A DNA stretch of 64,000 nt from contig NZ_JACIBY010000002.1 of NCBI RefSeq assembly GCF_014195535.1, positions 228,206 to 292,205 of the forward strand, given 5' to 3'. Positions 45,421-53,663 of the stretch are shown piece after piece. The notes beneath the pieces are model-generated. The model was not told where the DNA came from. It saw only the letters and a program-made list of their open reading frames with translations, and did no database searches. The translations under genes were made by a program, and so were the position numbers. The DNA comes from Runella defluvii (GTDB taxonomy: Bacteria; Bacteroidota; Bacteroidia; Cytophagales; Spirosomataceae). Each line of letters opens with the position of its first letter. Positions within the stretch are counted from its first letter, which is position 1.

Positions 45421-45627
45421 CTATTTCAAATAATACCCCTTATAACTCGGATAGCTCCCATCTTTATCAGCAATGACAATTTCATGCTGTTTATCTGTAT
45501 CTATAAATATATCCGCATTAGAAACCGAGCCATAGCAATAAGCCCTTTTCAGTTCATGTTCATCTCGATACCCACATATTTTGGCGGCTTGCCATGCCTC
45601 CTGTGTGACACATTTTCTTAATCCCAT
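45421..45627 (-). CDS. Small protein of unknown function next to the RHS gene
   Basis: A 68-aa product: an N-terminal helical half (TQEAWQAAKICGYRDEHELK) with two Cys and a C-terminal beta-like half (SNADIFIDTDKQHEIVIADK). No signal peptide. It lies 91 bp downstream of the RHS gene stop on the same strand, where the immunity gene of a polymorphic toxin would be expected, and is bracketed by stem-loops at 45395-45410 and 45661-45707. The family is not recognised. It could equally be a displaced toxin tip fragment. Confidence 0.55.
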   Translation of the reverse strand: MGLRKCVTQEAWQAAKICGYRDEHELKRAYCYGSVSNADIFIDTDKQHEIVIADKDGSYPSYKGYYLK

Positions 45628-45660
45628 TGTTTTATTTGCTTTAATTTAAATCTTGTTTTT

Positions 45661-45707
45661 GCGAGTGAAACTCGCTTGACACTCCTACGATGGTGCAACA
45701 ATCGTAG
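45661..45707. repeat. Two adjacent stem-loops downstream of the RHS gene
   Basis: GCGAGT (45661-45666) with ACTCGC (45670-45675), and CTACGAT (45685-45691) with ATCGTAG (45701-45707). No T run on either strand, so they are not simple terminators. They resemble the hairpin elements elsewhere in the window. Confidence 0.6.
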
Positions 45708-45718
45708 AACTTGATTAA

Positions 45719-48700
45719 TTATCTTGCTTGGCCTGGAAATAAAATAATTATTGCTGCACCTGCTGCGATTCCAAATTTTGCAGCAGTTACTGTAACACTT
45801 AAACCTATTAATCTTGAAGTATACCTAATTAAAGGAACTAAGGTTTGTTCAATATAACGTACGTGAGAAGCATATCTCGCATTAAATCCATAAACCGATA
45901 ATTCAACAAGTCTCTTATAATATTCTCCGTACAAAAGTGCTAATGCAACTCTTGGGTTTGATTGAATAAGTTTATATCCTTCTACTCCCATATCTATTAA
46001 TTGCTTAGATACATGTTTAGAATTCCACCAAGATTGAGCAGTCCAATTAATTAATTCAGAAATATTGTTTATAGACTGTCCATTAATATCAATATTAATC
46101 ACCCCATTATTCCCTGCATACGGATACAAATTGGTACTCCAAATAGGGTCTTCTGAGTTAAAGCGTCCTGTGGTGGGGTCGTAGTATCTGGCACGCATGT
46201 AGGTAAGGTCGGGGCTTTCGTGCATAATGCCGTAGGTACCTACATACCTAAATGGGTTAGGGTCGGCTTCTTGGCTGTTGGTCAGGTTGCCAAACTCATC
46301 GTATTGGTATTTGTGTGTAATGGTTTGGCTGGTATTGGTGAGGGCTATGGTGCTGCCTCTAAAATCGCCGTGGTAATAGTGCAGCGTGCCATCGGCTTTT
46401 ACCCGTGCCACCAAGCCCAAGCCGTGTAGATAGTAGTTCTGCACGGTATTGCTGCCGTTGGTTTCGGCCAGTACGGTAGCCAAACCGTTAATATCCAACA
46501 CGTAACGGGTTTCGGTGCCGTTGCGGGTTACGCTTCGGCGGTTACCAAAGGCATCGTAGAGGGCGGTCATCGTGAGGCCGCTGCCTGTGTAGCTGATCAG
46601 GTTGTCTTCCAAATCGTAGCCGTAGGTGCTGCTGCCTTTGGCGGTAATGTTGCCGTCGTCGTCGTGGGTAAAATTGGTACTGCCTAAGTTGTTTATTTTG
46701 TTGTTGGTAAAGGTGCTGCTCGTCGTGCCTGCGGTGGGTACGGGTAAGGTAGCAAAGGGTTGCGTTTCGTTTTCTTCGGTATGGTTACCGAGGTTGTCCA
46801 AGGTAAAGGTAGCGGCATAAATGGTGCCGCCCGTGCCATTGTTGGTTTTGGTGCTTATGCCCGTGGGGCGGCCTGCGTTGTCGTAGCTGTATTGGGTTTT
46901 TACGTTGTTGCCATACACCACGTTGTCGAGGCGGCTACCCACGTAGTTGTAAGTAGCTACTAAAATGGTATTCCAAGAAACCGTTTTCAGGCGGTTTAGG
47001 TTGTCGTAGGTTTTATAGAGTTTGTTGCCGTTAGGGTAGTCTATGCGGGTTTCGTTGCCGTTGTCGTCGTAGCCGTAGCCTACGGTATTGTTCCAGGCAT
47101 CGGTATAGCCCGTGAGGCGGTTGAGGGCATCGTAGCTAAAATTGCTCAGTTGGTGCGTAGCCTGCGTACCGCCTTTGATGCTACTCATGCGGTTGAGGGG
47201 GTCGTAGCCTATTTCGGTAATGTAGCCATTGCCGTAGAGGCGGTTGTTGGCATCGTAGGTATAGCTAAACCGCTTGGCGTTGTTGTTGGCATAGCCTGCT
47301 TTTCTAAACTCCGTCAAGCGGTTTTGACCGTTGTCATATACGTAGGTTTTGGTTTTACCGCCAAAGGTTTCGCTTATCAATCGGTCAAAGCCATCGTAGC
47401 CAAGCGTGGTTACTTCGTTTTTGGCGTTGGTGATGGTCGTGAGGTTATCGTTGTCGTCGTAACCGTAGTTGGTTTGGCGACTCAGTGGGTCGGTTTCACG
47501 GGTCAAATTATCGTTATCATCAAAAAGATACGTCGTGGTTTTGCCACGGGCGTTGGTGTTGGAAGTCATGCGGCTGGCAAAATCATACACCGCCGAAGAA
47601 CTAATGCCCAACACAGGAATTTGAATGGAGTTCATATTACCACGGGCATCGTAACCAAAATTGGTTACAATGTTTTCGTTATTGGTCGAGCTACTCATCA
47701 GTCCGTTGGTCTGATAGCTAAAACTTTGGGTCAGATTACTTCCATTGTCAATCGGGCGAACGATGCTGTTCAAGAACTTTCCATCACTCGACCAATTGTA
47801 GGTAGTTGTAATGTTTTTGGCGTCGGTATGCGTACGGCGGTTGTGGTAGGCATCGTAGGTAAAGGTCTCGCTTTTTCCATCGGGACGGCTGATACTCAAT
47901 ACATTGCCGTTGCTGTCGTAGGTGGGGGTATAGGTTTGCGGGTTTGAGCCATTTAAAGTAGAGTAAGTTACTGCACTTGGCATAGAGGGGTGATTGGCAC
48001 TGGCAGGGCTAAGCACCTTTATTACCTTGTTTTGGAACTCCGTCGTAATGCCGTTTTTATCGTATTTGGCCTCACTTTGGGAATTAGGGCAAGAGCAATT
48101 TTGTGTCCATTTACTTTTAAATGAGCCAGTATTATCGTACTGTCCCGGGTCATCTATTTGGGTCTTTGCCGTGATATTATTATCTGCATCACGAGCCTGT
48201 GTCCATTGCAAGCGGCTGTTGGGGTCATAGACATTCTCAATTTTATTGCCACGAGGAAAAGCAATTTGTTTGAGCAAATAGATTTCTGTACCCGTACCGT
48301 AGGTATAAGTAGTGGTTTTGCCCGTGCTTTGGCCTTTGGCATCTTTAAAAGAGGTCAGGTTTTTGTTTGTATAAGCAAAGGTCAAATTGCGGGTATTGGT
48401 GCTACTGCCCGGGAAATTGACGTTTGTAATTCGGTTTTGCGTATCGTAGGTAAAATTGATTCTACGGCCCGATGGGGCTTGTACGTAGTCAATCACCTGC
48501 GAAACTGGACTAAATGGAACCACTGTGCCAGCTTTGTACACTATCGACAAAGTATTATTGTAGCGGTCTTTGATGTTTGTTAAACGGTATAGCCCTGCCT
48601 CCGAACCTTGCTGGTTGAACGTATAAACGTGTTGGCTCTTGGTTTTGATAGTATAAGAAGTGGAGTTAACACGGGTAAGAATATTGTAATTGGTACCAAT

Positions 48701-51700
48701 CGTGATAGGCGTGGGGCTATTCACGTTGGTATTGTCGTACACATCAAACGTACCATCGCCCCATGCCAATACCAAAAGCGGTTTACCTGCTACTGCCCCC
48801 GAGGCATCGTTGATTTGCACGGTGGTAAACATATACACATTGTAAGGATGTGTCCAGCCGTAGCCTAAGGGTTGAACCACTTTCCACTCATCGGGCAGTA
48901 GGGTCATAAACGACTGATAGCTATGGGCGAAATTGAGCGAAAAACCAATGTCGTTGATGCCAAAATCGGTAGAAGTATGGTGCGAGAAATTACCTTGGGT
49001 GAGTCCTTTATAAATACTCAGGTTGCCAATAGACTGATTGGCAGGCTGGTAGTAGTTGGAGTTTAACGTAAAATCGGGTTTCGTTTGATTAGCCAAAGCA
49101 CGCAGACGATAGAGAATCAAGAAGGCTTCTTCACGAGTGGCGGTTCCTGAAACCCCATTGATGTCGTAGGGTCTGAATGCTATTAGATTTGCAGCAGTAC
49201 CATTCTGCACCAACCCTAACTGTACGGCTTTTTTCAGATAATTTGATTGGTCAGGAGTTAACCCTGAAATATCATTGAAATAAAGTGGTTGATTCCCGTT
49301 TGAGGTTTCATCAATATTCCAAGTTTCAAGATACACTTTGAGCAGATCTATTCTGGAAATATTGTCGGTAGGGTTGAAATAAGGTCTTACGACATCGTTA
49401 TTTGGAAAAGGCTTATAGCGGTCGAAAGGGGTAGTTGGTGTAGTTGCATCAGTGCCTTGAAAATAGCTTAATATTTTAGCATAACGATGGTACTGGGCTG
49501 TTGTGCCTTGAAAAAGGTCAGTGAAAGTGGTTGGAAAAAAGTCAGCGGGGAATGAGCCACCGCCTCCTGATACCGTTATAATATCACCATCAGTCAAGCC
49601 GGAAAGCAGGGCGATTTTGGCAACATCTTCTCTTAGAATTAGGTTTGTCGGATTAGGCTGATTGGGTTGAATAATTTTTGAATTACACAAATACTGAGCG
49701 GCACAAAGTCCTTCCTGGCCCGTTAAGGGAAAACTGGAAAGGGTCAAATTAAAATTGGGGCAGGTGGGGCAGGTTGAACCTGTGCCGATATTGAAAACTC
49801 CCGAATAATTGACAATGGTAGGGTTTCCGCCCGTTCCTGCGCCTGTATTGTAGACTTTTATTCTGTACTGCCCGGGTGCAAACGTAGTAGGTATTAACCA
49901 AGATTTACTACCTGTGTTGGGTTCATTATCGGCAATGGCAGGCAGAATCCCTACGGTTCCGTTAGTACCTGCTGTAATTTCAATCGAGACATTGCCTGTA
50001 TAACCTGTGAAAGCATAAGTTATTGGTAAAGTTGCACCTGTTTGGTAAGTTGAATTGGCGGCTGGGGAGGAGACGTTGACGAAGGGCGCATCTGTAACAG
50101 TAATAAAAACAAAACTGCGGTTATTACTTTCGTTCGATTCTGCTATCTGATCATTCAGGTCGGCTACCACCAGAATATAATTTCCTCCTGCATTAGCGGT
50201 AGAAGGGATGGTTAGACTCCTACTTAAATTTTGCGTATTGCCCCCACCTGCATAACTACTAACCGAAAAAATGTCTAACTGAGTGTCATTGGCATCGTAA
50301 GAAGAATTAGAACTTAGGTAAAAACGTACATCGAACGCGCCTGCTGCTCCTCCAGGGTTGGAAAAAGTGTAGTTTAGCGTAAAAGTGCCTCCTTTCTGCA
50401 CAGATGCAGGATTGAGTGATAAATTAGACACCTGTAAATCAGGCGGAAGTGGGTCGGTTATGGTAATAAAAGCAAAAGAGGTATTATTGTTTTCATTAGA
50501 TTCGGTTATTTGGCTATTACCATCCACAAAAACGATAACATACTTACTGCCAGCTGTTGCAGAAGTTGGGATATTGACTTGGGTATTAGATGGTAAACTT
50601 GCACCCGCCCCTAAACCATTGGTGATATCTGAGGGAAAGTTGAGTTCAGTATCATCAGCGCTATAAGTAGTATTGGTAGAAAGGAAAAAGCGAGTACGAA
50701 TATTGGCAGAAGTTGTCCCTCCCAAGTTATTGATTGTATAATTGACCTGTACATTATTGCCCCTTTGTACAGATTGGCTACTTAAAGAAACGGCACTCAC
50801 CGTAAAGTCGGGTGGGGATGAAGGAGTTGTAGGAGTATCAAGTGTAGGCGACCAAACCGTCCAGACTCCGTTCGCGCATTTTGCTCTTATTTGGTAGCGG
50901 TATTGGGTGGCTGGACTAAGCCCTGTCACATTGATTGAATTGGTGGTGGTTGAACCCGTAAATGAAAGAGGGGCAGAATAAGTAGTATTGTTGAATGTCG
51001 TCACATTGATTTGGTATTCCGTGGCACCACTCACAGCAGGCCAACTGGCGGCAAAACCTGTACTGCTAAAATTTGAGGAAGTACCCGTATTGGCCGCTGG
51101 CAATGTAAGCGAACAAGTAGCCGCAGGAGTAAAAAATGTAGCAGGCGCAGATTCTTTGTCACTATTTCCCGTTTTTCTTGCTCTTATCACCCAAGAGTAT
51201 TCTTTCCCATTTTGTAGGCTGACTGTTGTAGAACTCACATCATTCAGAGAAGTATAATCATACACTACTATGTTATCGGTTACGTTTCTAAGCCGCAATT
51301 GGTAGTCCACGCCTGTAGAATTTCCGTTTTTACTCCATTGTAAAGTCACAGAGGTACTTGAGGTAGTTTGAGAGTTTATAGGCGAAGTTAAAGAGGGTAT
51401 TGCTAATGGGGGCGGTAGTTGAATACCAGTTAATGACCCACTCATTACACTTGAAACACCATTTGAGCAATTAGCTCTCACCTGAAATTTATAGGTCCCG
51501 TTGGGGATATTAGAAAAAGTATAAGAATTAGAAGAGGTGGTAATTAGATTTCCAGTATAACTGTTTGAATTGAGAACCGATTCCAAAGAGTAGGAGCTTG
51601 CTCCTGCCACCGCTGCCCAAGTGGCGGTATAGCCCGTCTCGGTAATGTTGGATGTCGAAAGCCCTGATGGAACAGTACAGGTAAGGGATAGTGTAGTTGG

Positions 51701-52438
51701 GTAATCTAATGTGCCTCCAAATGGCCCAGAAAGTCCATTTGAACAATTAGCTCTGACTTGGTATTTGTATTGGGTATTGCTACTTAATCCAAAGAAATCA
51801 TAATTAGTGTTTGATACAGTTACTTGTGTACCAGGATAACTTCCACCAATTGTGGTCATATTTACAGTATATGAATATGCGCCTGAAACTGCATTCCAAT
51901 TTGCTCTAAAACCACTGGTGCTAATATTTGAGGCCGAGCCAATACTTGGGGCTGGTAGGGTACAAGTAGGTGGAGTGGCTGTAACTGAAAAAGTTTTGGT
52001 ATAGCTTCTGACGTTTGAGGAATTAATAAAAACGACCGTAAAGTACCTTGTTCCTGATGTAAATTGTGACGACAAATCGGCAGAAAGGCTTGTATTGGTT
52101 GCTGTACCTATTGTTCTGTTTGATGCGGAATTGAGTTCTGTTCCACAAACAATATCATTTATAGCAGAGGAAGAACTCATTTTCAAATAAACACTACCAG
52201 TGGTATTTGCGCCTGAACACTTGTTAATTACAACAGTGAGGGTTGTATTTAAAATAGTGGGGTCGCTGGCAAATTTTATATTTCCTGCATCGTAATTCAA
52301 ACCACAAGGAGTTCCTGTACCTGTAGAAGTTGCCGAAGCACAAGTGGTTAAAGATGTTCCTGAAATTGTGTATGTCGATGCTTGCCCTATTGCAATAAAC
52401 GGCATTAACAAAAAAAGATAGAATATTATTGTTTTCAT
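45719..52438 (-). CDS. Giant secreted RHS-repeat protein with FN3-like, CARDB and SLH-like modules and an unknown C-terminal domain
   Basis: About 2,239 aa from the ATG at 52438 (a second ATG at 52453 adds five residues before the signal peptide MKTIIFYLFLLMPFIAIG). Approximate order, numbered from 52453: FN3-like repeats 150-546; two CARDB domains 548-786 (each ending like ITESNENNNTSFAFITI); a Kre9/Ig-like module 793-887; SLH-like repeats 908-1110 (FNPTDNISRIDLLKVYLETW); a DUF6531-like DFGINDIGFSLNFAHSY near 1165; YD repeats 1324-2074; RHS core YMRARYYDPTTGRF near 2085. After YPYAGNNGVINIDINGQ comes a variable-type tip of about 140 residues ending in a hydrophobic stretch (VTAAKFGIAAGAAIIIL). 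RHS proteins encapsulate and deliver C-terminal toxins; the tip here is not recognised. LytTR/kinase genes upstream may control it. Confidence 0.9.
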   Translation of the reverse strand: MKTIIFYLFLLMPFIAIGQASTYTISGTSLTTCASATSTGTGTPCGLNYDAGNIKFASDPTILNTTLTVVINKCSGANTTGSVYLKMSSSSAINDIVCGTELNSASNRTIGTATNTSLSADLSSQFTSGTRYFTVVFINSSNVRSYTKTFSVTATPPTCTLPAPSIGSASNISTSGFRANWNAVSGAYSYTVNMTTIGGSYPGTQVTVSNTNYDFFGLSSNTQYKYQVRANCSNGLSGPFGGTLDYPTTLSLTCTVPSGLSTSNITETGYTATWAAVAGASSYSLESVLNSNSYTGNLITTSSNSYTFSNIPNGTYKFQVRANCSNGVSSVMSGSLTGIQLPPPLAIPSLTSPINSQTTSSTSVTLQWSKNGNSTGVDYQLRLRNVTDNIVVYDYTSLNDVSSTTVSLQNGKEYSWVIRARKTGNSDKESAPATFFTPAATCSLTLPAANTGTSSNFSSTGFAASWPAVSGATEYQINVTTFNNTTYSAPLSFTGSTTTNSINVTGLSPATQYRYQIRAKCANGVWTVWSPTLDTPTTPSSPPDFTVSAVSLSSQSVQRGNNVQVNYTINNLGGTTSANIRTRFFLSTNTTYSADDTELNFPSDITNGLGAGASLPSNTQVNIPTSATAGSKYVIVFVDGNSQITESNENNNTSFAFITITDPLPPDLQVSNLSLNPASVQKGGTFTLNYTFSNPGGAAGAFDVRFYLSSNSSYDANDTQLDIFSVSSYAGGGNTQNLSRSLTIPSTANAGGNYILVVADLNDQIAESNESNNRSFVFITVTDAPFVNVSSPAANSTYQTGATLPITYAFTGYTGNVSIEITAGTNGTVGILPAIADNEPNTGSKSWLIPTTFAPGQYRIKVYNTGAGTGGNPTIVNYSGVFNIGTGSTCPTCPNFNLTLSSFPLTGQEGLCAAQYLCNSKIIQPNQPNPTNLILREDVAKIALLSGLTDGDIITVSGGGGSFPADFFPTTFTDLFQGTTAQYHRYAKILSYFQGTDATTPTTPFDRYKPFPNNDVVRPYFNPTDNISRIDLLKVYLETWNIDETSNGNQPLYFNDISGLTPDQSNYLKKAVQLGLVQNGTAANLIAFRPYDINGVSGTATREEAFLILYRLRALANQTKPDFTLNSNYYQPANQSIGNLSIYKGLTQGNFSHHTSTDFGINDIGFSLNFAHSYQSFMTLLPDEWKVVQPLGYGWTHPYNVYMFTTVQINDASGAVAGKPLLVLAWGDGTFDVYDNTNVNSPTPITIGTNYNILTRVNSTSYTIKTKSQHVYTFNQQGSEAGLYRLTNIKDRYNNTLSIVYKAGTVVPFSPVSQVIDYVQAPSGRRINFTYDTQNRITNVNFPGSSTNTRNLTFAYTNKNLTSFKDAKGQSTGKTTTYTYGTGTEIYLLKQIAFPRGNKIENVYDPNSRLQWTQARDADNNITAKTQIDDPGQYDNTGSFKSKWTQNCSCPNSQSEAKYDKNGITTEFQNKVIKVLSPASANHPSMPSAVTYSTLNGSNPQTYTPTYDSNGNVLSISRPDGKSETFTYDAYHNRRTHTDAKNITTTYNWSSDGKFLNSIVRPIDNGSNLTQSFSYQTNGLMSSSTNNENIVTNFGYDARGNMNSIQIPVLGISSSAVYDFASRMTSNTNARGKTTTYLFDDNDNLTRETDPLSRQTNYGYDDNDNLTTITNAKNEVTTLGYDGFDRLISETFGGKTKTYVYDNGQNRLTEFRKAGYANNNAKRFSYTYDANNRLYGNGYITEIGYDPLNRMSSIKGGTQATHQLSNFSYDALNRLTGYTDAWNNTVGYGYDDNGNETRIDYPNGNKLYKTYDNLNRLKTVSWNTILVATYNYVGSRLDNVVYGNNVKTQYSYDNAGRPTGISTKTNNGTGGTIYAATFTLDNLGNHTEENETQPFATLPVPTAGTTSSTFTNNKINNLGSTNFTHDDDGNITAKGSSTYGYDLEDNLISYTGSGLTMTALYDAFGNRRSVTRNGTETRYVLDINGLATVLAETNGSNTVQNYYLHGLGLVARVKADGTLHYYHGDFRGSTIALTNTSQTITHKYQYDEFGNLTNSQEADPNPFRYVGTYGIMHESPDLTYMRARYYDPTTGRFNSEDPIWSTNLYPYAGNNGVINIDINGQSINNISELINWTAQSWWNSKHVSKQLIDMGVEGYKLIQSNPRVALALLYGEYYKRLVELSVYGFNARYASHVRYIEQTLVPLIRYTSRLIGLSVTVTAAKFGIAAGAAIIILFPGQAR

Positions 52439-52483
52439 GATTTTTGAATTCATTTATAATTTTTCGTATCCAAAAAGTTCTTT

Positions 52484-52777
52484 TTAATGCTTACTTTCGC
52501 CTATCAACTTCTTCCGCCGCGCTACGGGCAAAAACTGCCCATTGTGAAGCTGAATGTGGTCGCGGGCGATGGCCTTGATGTAACGGCGATTGACTAAGTA
52601 CGACTTGTGGATGCGTACAAAACTGGGTTCGTTGAGCAAGAACTCATGAAAGCGCTTGAGCGGTAAACTATATACGTCGCGATGGCCATTGTGGTAGTAC
52701 ACCATCGTATAATTACGCTCGGCTTCAAACAAAAAAACGTCGGCAAGTTTGTCTTTGTCAAATTGAAGAAATCGCAT
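52484..52777 (-). CDS. Stand-alone LytTR DNA-binding protein
   Basis: A 97-aa protein that is nearly all LytTR domain: VFLFEAERNYTMVYYHNG near 14, PSFVRIHKSYLVNRRYIKAI near 51 and the basic end PVARRKKLIGE. No receiver domain. It lies 46 bp upstream of the giant RHS gene and on the same strand, and downstream of a LytTR response regulator, so it is a good candidate for a local transcription regulator of the RHS gene. Confidence 0.88.
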   Translation of the reverse strand: MRFLQFDKDKLADVFLFEAERNYTMVYYHNGHRDVYSLPLKRFHEFLLNEPSFVRIHKSYLVNRRYIKAIARDHIQLHNGQFLPVARRKKLIGESKH

Positions 52778-52794
52778 AAGGCTGGCGGTTGAGT

Positions 52795-52811
52795 ATGTAG
52801 CTAAACTACAT
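52795..52811. promoter_or_regulatory. Inverted repeat ATGTAG-N5-CTACAT
   Basis: A perfect 6-bp inverted repeat with a 5-nt spacer in the 97-bp gap 18 bp before the LytTR gene start. It could be an operator for one of the two LytTR proteins; this is inference. Confidence 0.4.
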
Positions 52812-52874
52812 CAACCACCAACGACGAGCAATTCAAAACCAGAATTTGGTAGTATTAGGCATAATTCGGTCGCT

Positions 52875-53663
52875 TTATAGCCTCATTCCTAGTCTTTTTC
52901 GCAATTCTCGGTCGGGTTGGCGAGCTACCTCCAGTGTTTCGCCGTTAGTGAGAAACAACATACGCTCTTTGGGGTCATAGCTATTGACGTGCTTTAGGTT
53001 CACAATGTGGCTTTGATGAACCCGAAAAAAGTGAGGATTTTCCGTCAAAAATTCATAATAGCCTATCAGTTCCATTCCAATAATTTCTTTGCCTCCTTTG
53101 AGATAAATCATCGTAACGGTAGCCGCCGACTTTAAATACAGAATGTCATCGGGATTCACATTTTCCCATTTCCCTTTTGACGTACGGATAAAAAGGGGCG
53201 TATCGCTAAAATTTCGGGTTTTGACAAGGTTCATGAGTACTTCGTATTGAGCACGTAGCTGAACCACATTTTTGGCCTCGGCAAAAAGCGCAGCCCTTTC
53301 CACCGCCTCTACCAAAAGACGGTAGTCAATCGGTTTTTGGAGGCATTGCAAGGCAGCGTACTGCAGGGCCGAATACGCATAATTTTTCTCTTTGGCATGA
53401 CCCGAAAAAAAAACCACCTGAAAAGAAAGCTCGTTTTCTTGTTTTAAGCGGTCCAATAAATTGAAGCTGGTTTCGTGGGCATGAAACTCTACGTCAAGCA
53501 ATACCAAATCGGGCTGAAACTGCTTGATTGCAATGTAGGCGTCTTCCAACGTCAACGCCTCGGCTACGACCGCAACCTGCGGGCAATGGTCTTCCACGAG
53601 GTGACGAATGAGTTCCAGCTGTTCTTGGCTGTCTTCGGCAATGAGAGTGGTTAGTTTTTTCAT
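52875..53663 (-). CDS. LytTR-family response regulator
   Basis: A 262-aa two-component regulator. Receiver domain (about 1-125) with the acidic pair E10-D11, phosphoacceptor D57 in LVLLDVEF, and Lys near 111 in LQKPID. LytTR DNA-binding domain (about 160-260): ILYLKSAATVTMIYLKGGK, FFRVHQSHIVNLKHV. Its ATG overlaps the kinase gene stop by 4 bp (53660-53663), so they are translationally coupled and form a kinase-regulator pair. Confidence 0.94.
   Translation of the reverse strand: MKKLTTLIAEDSQEQLELIRHLVEDHCPQVAVVAEALTLEDAYIAIKQFQPDLVLLDVEFHAHETSFNLLDRLKQENELSFQVVFFSGHAKEKNYAYSALQYAALQCLQKPIDYRLLVEAVERAALFAEAKNVVQLRAQYEVLMNLVKTRNFSDTPLFIRTSKGKWENVNPDDILYLKSAATVTMIYLKGGKEIIGMELIGYYEFLTENPHFFRVHQSHIVNLKHVNSYDPKERMLFLTNGETLEVARQPDRELRKRLGMRL

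Noticed and set aside
47150-47947. 265-codon plus-strand ORF antisense to the RHS gene
   Set aside because: It is a mirror of the YD-repeat coding frame: highly valine/glycine-rich and repetitive, as expected for the complement of such repeats.
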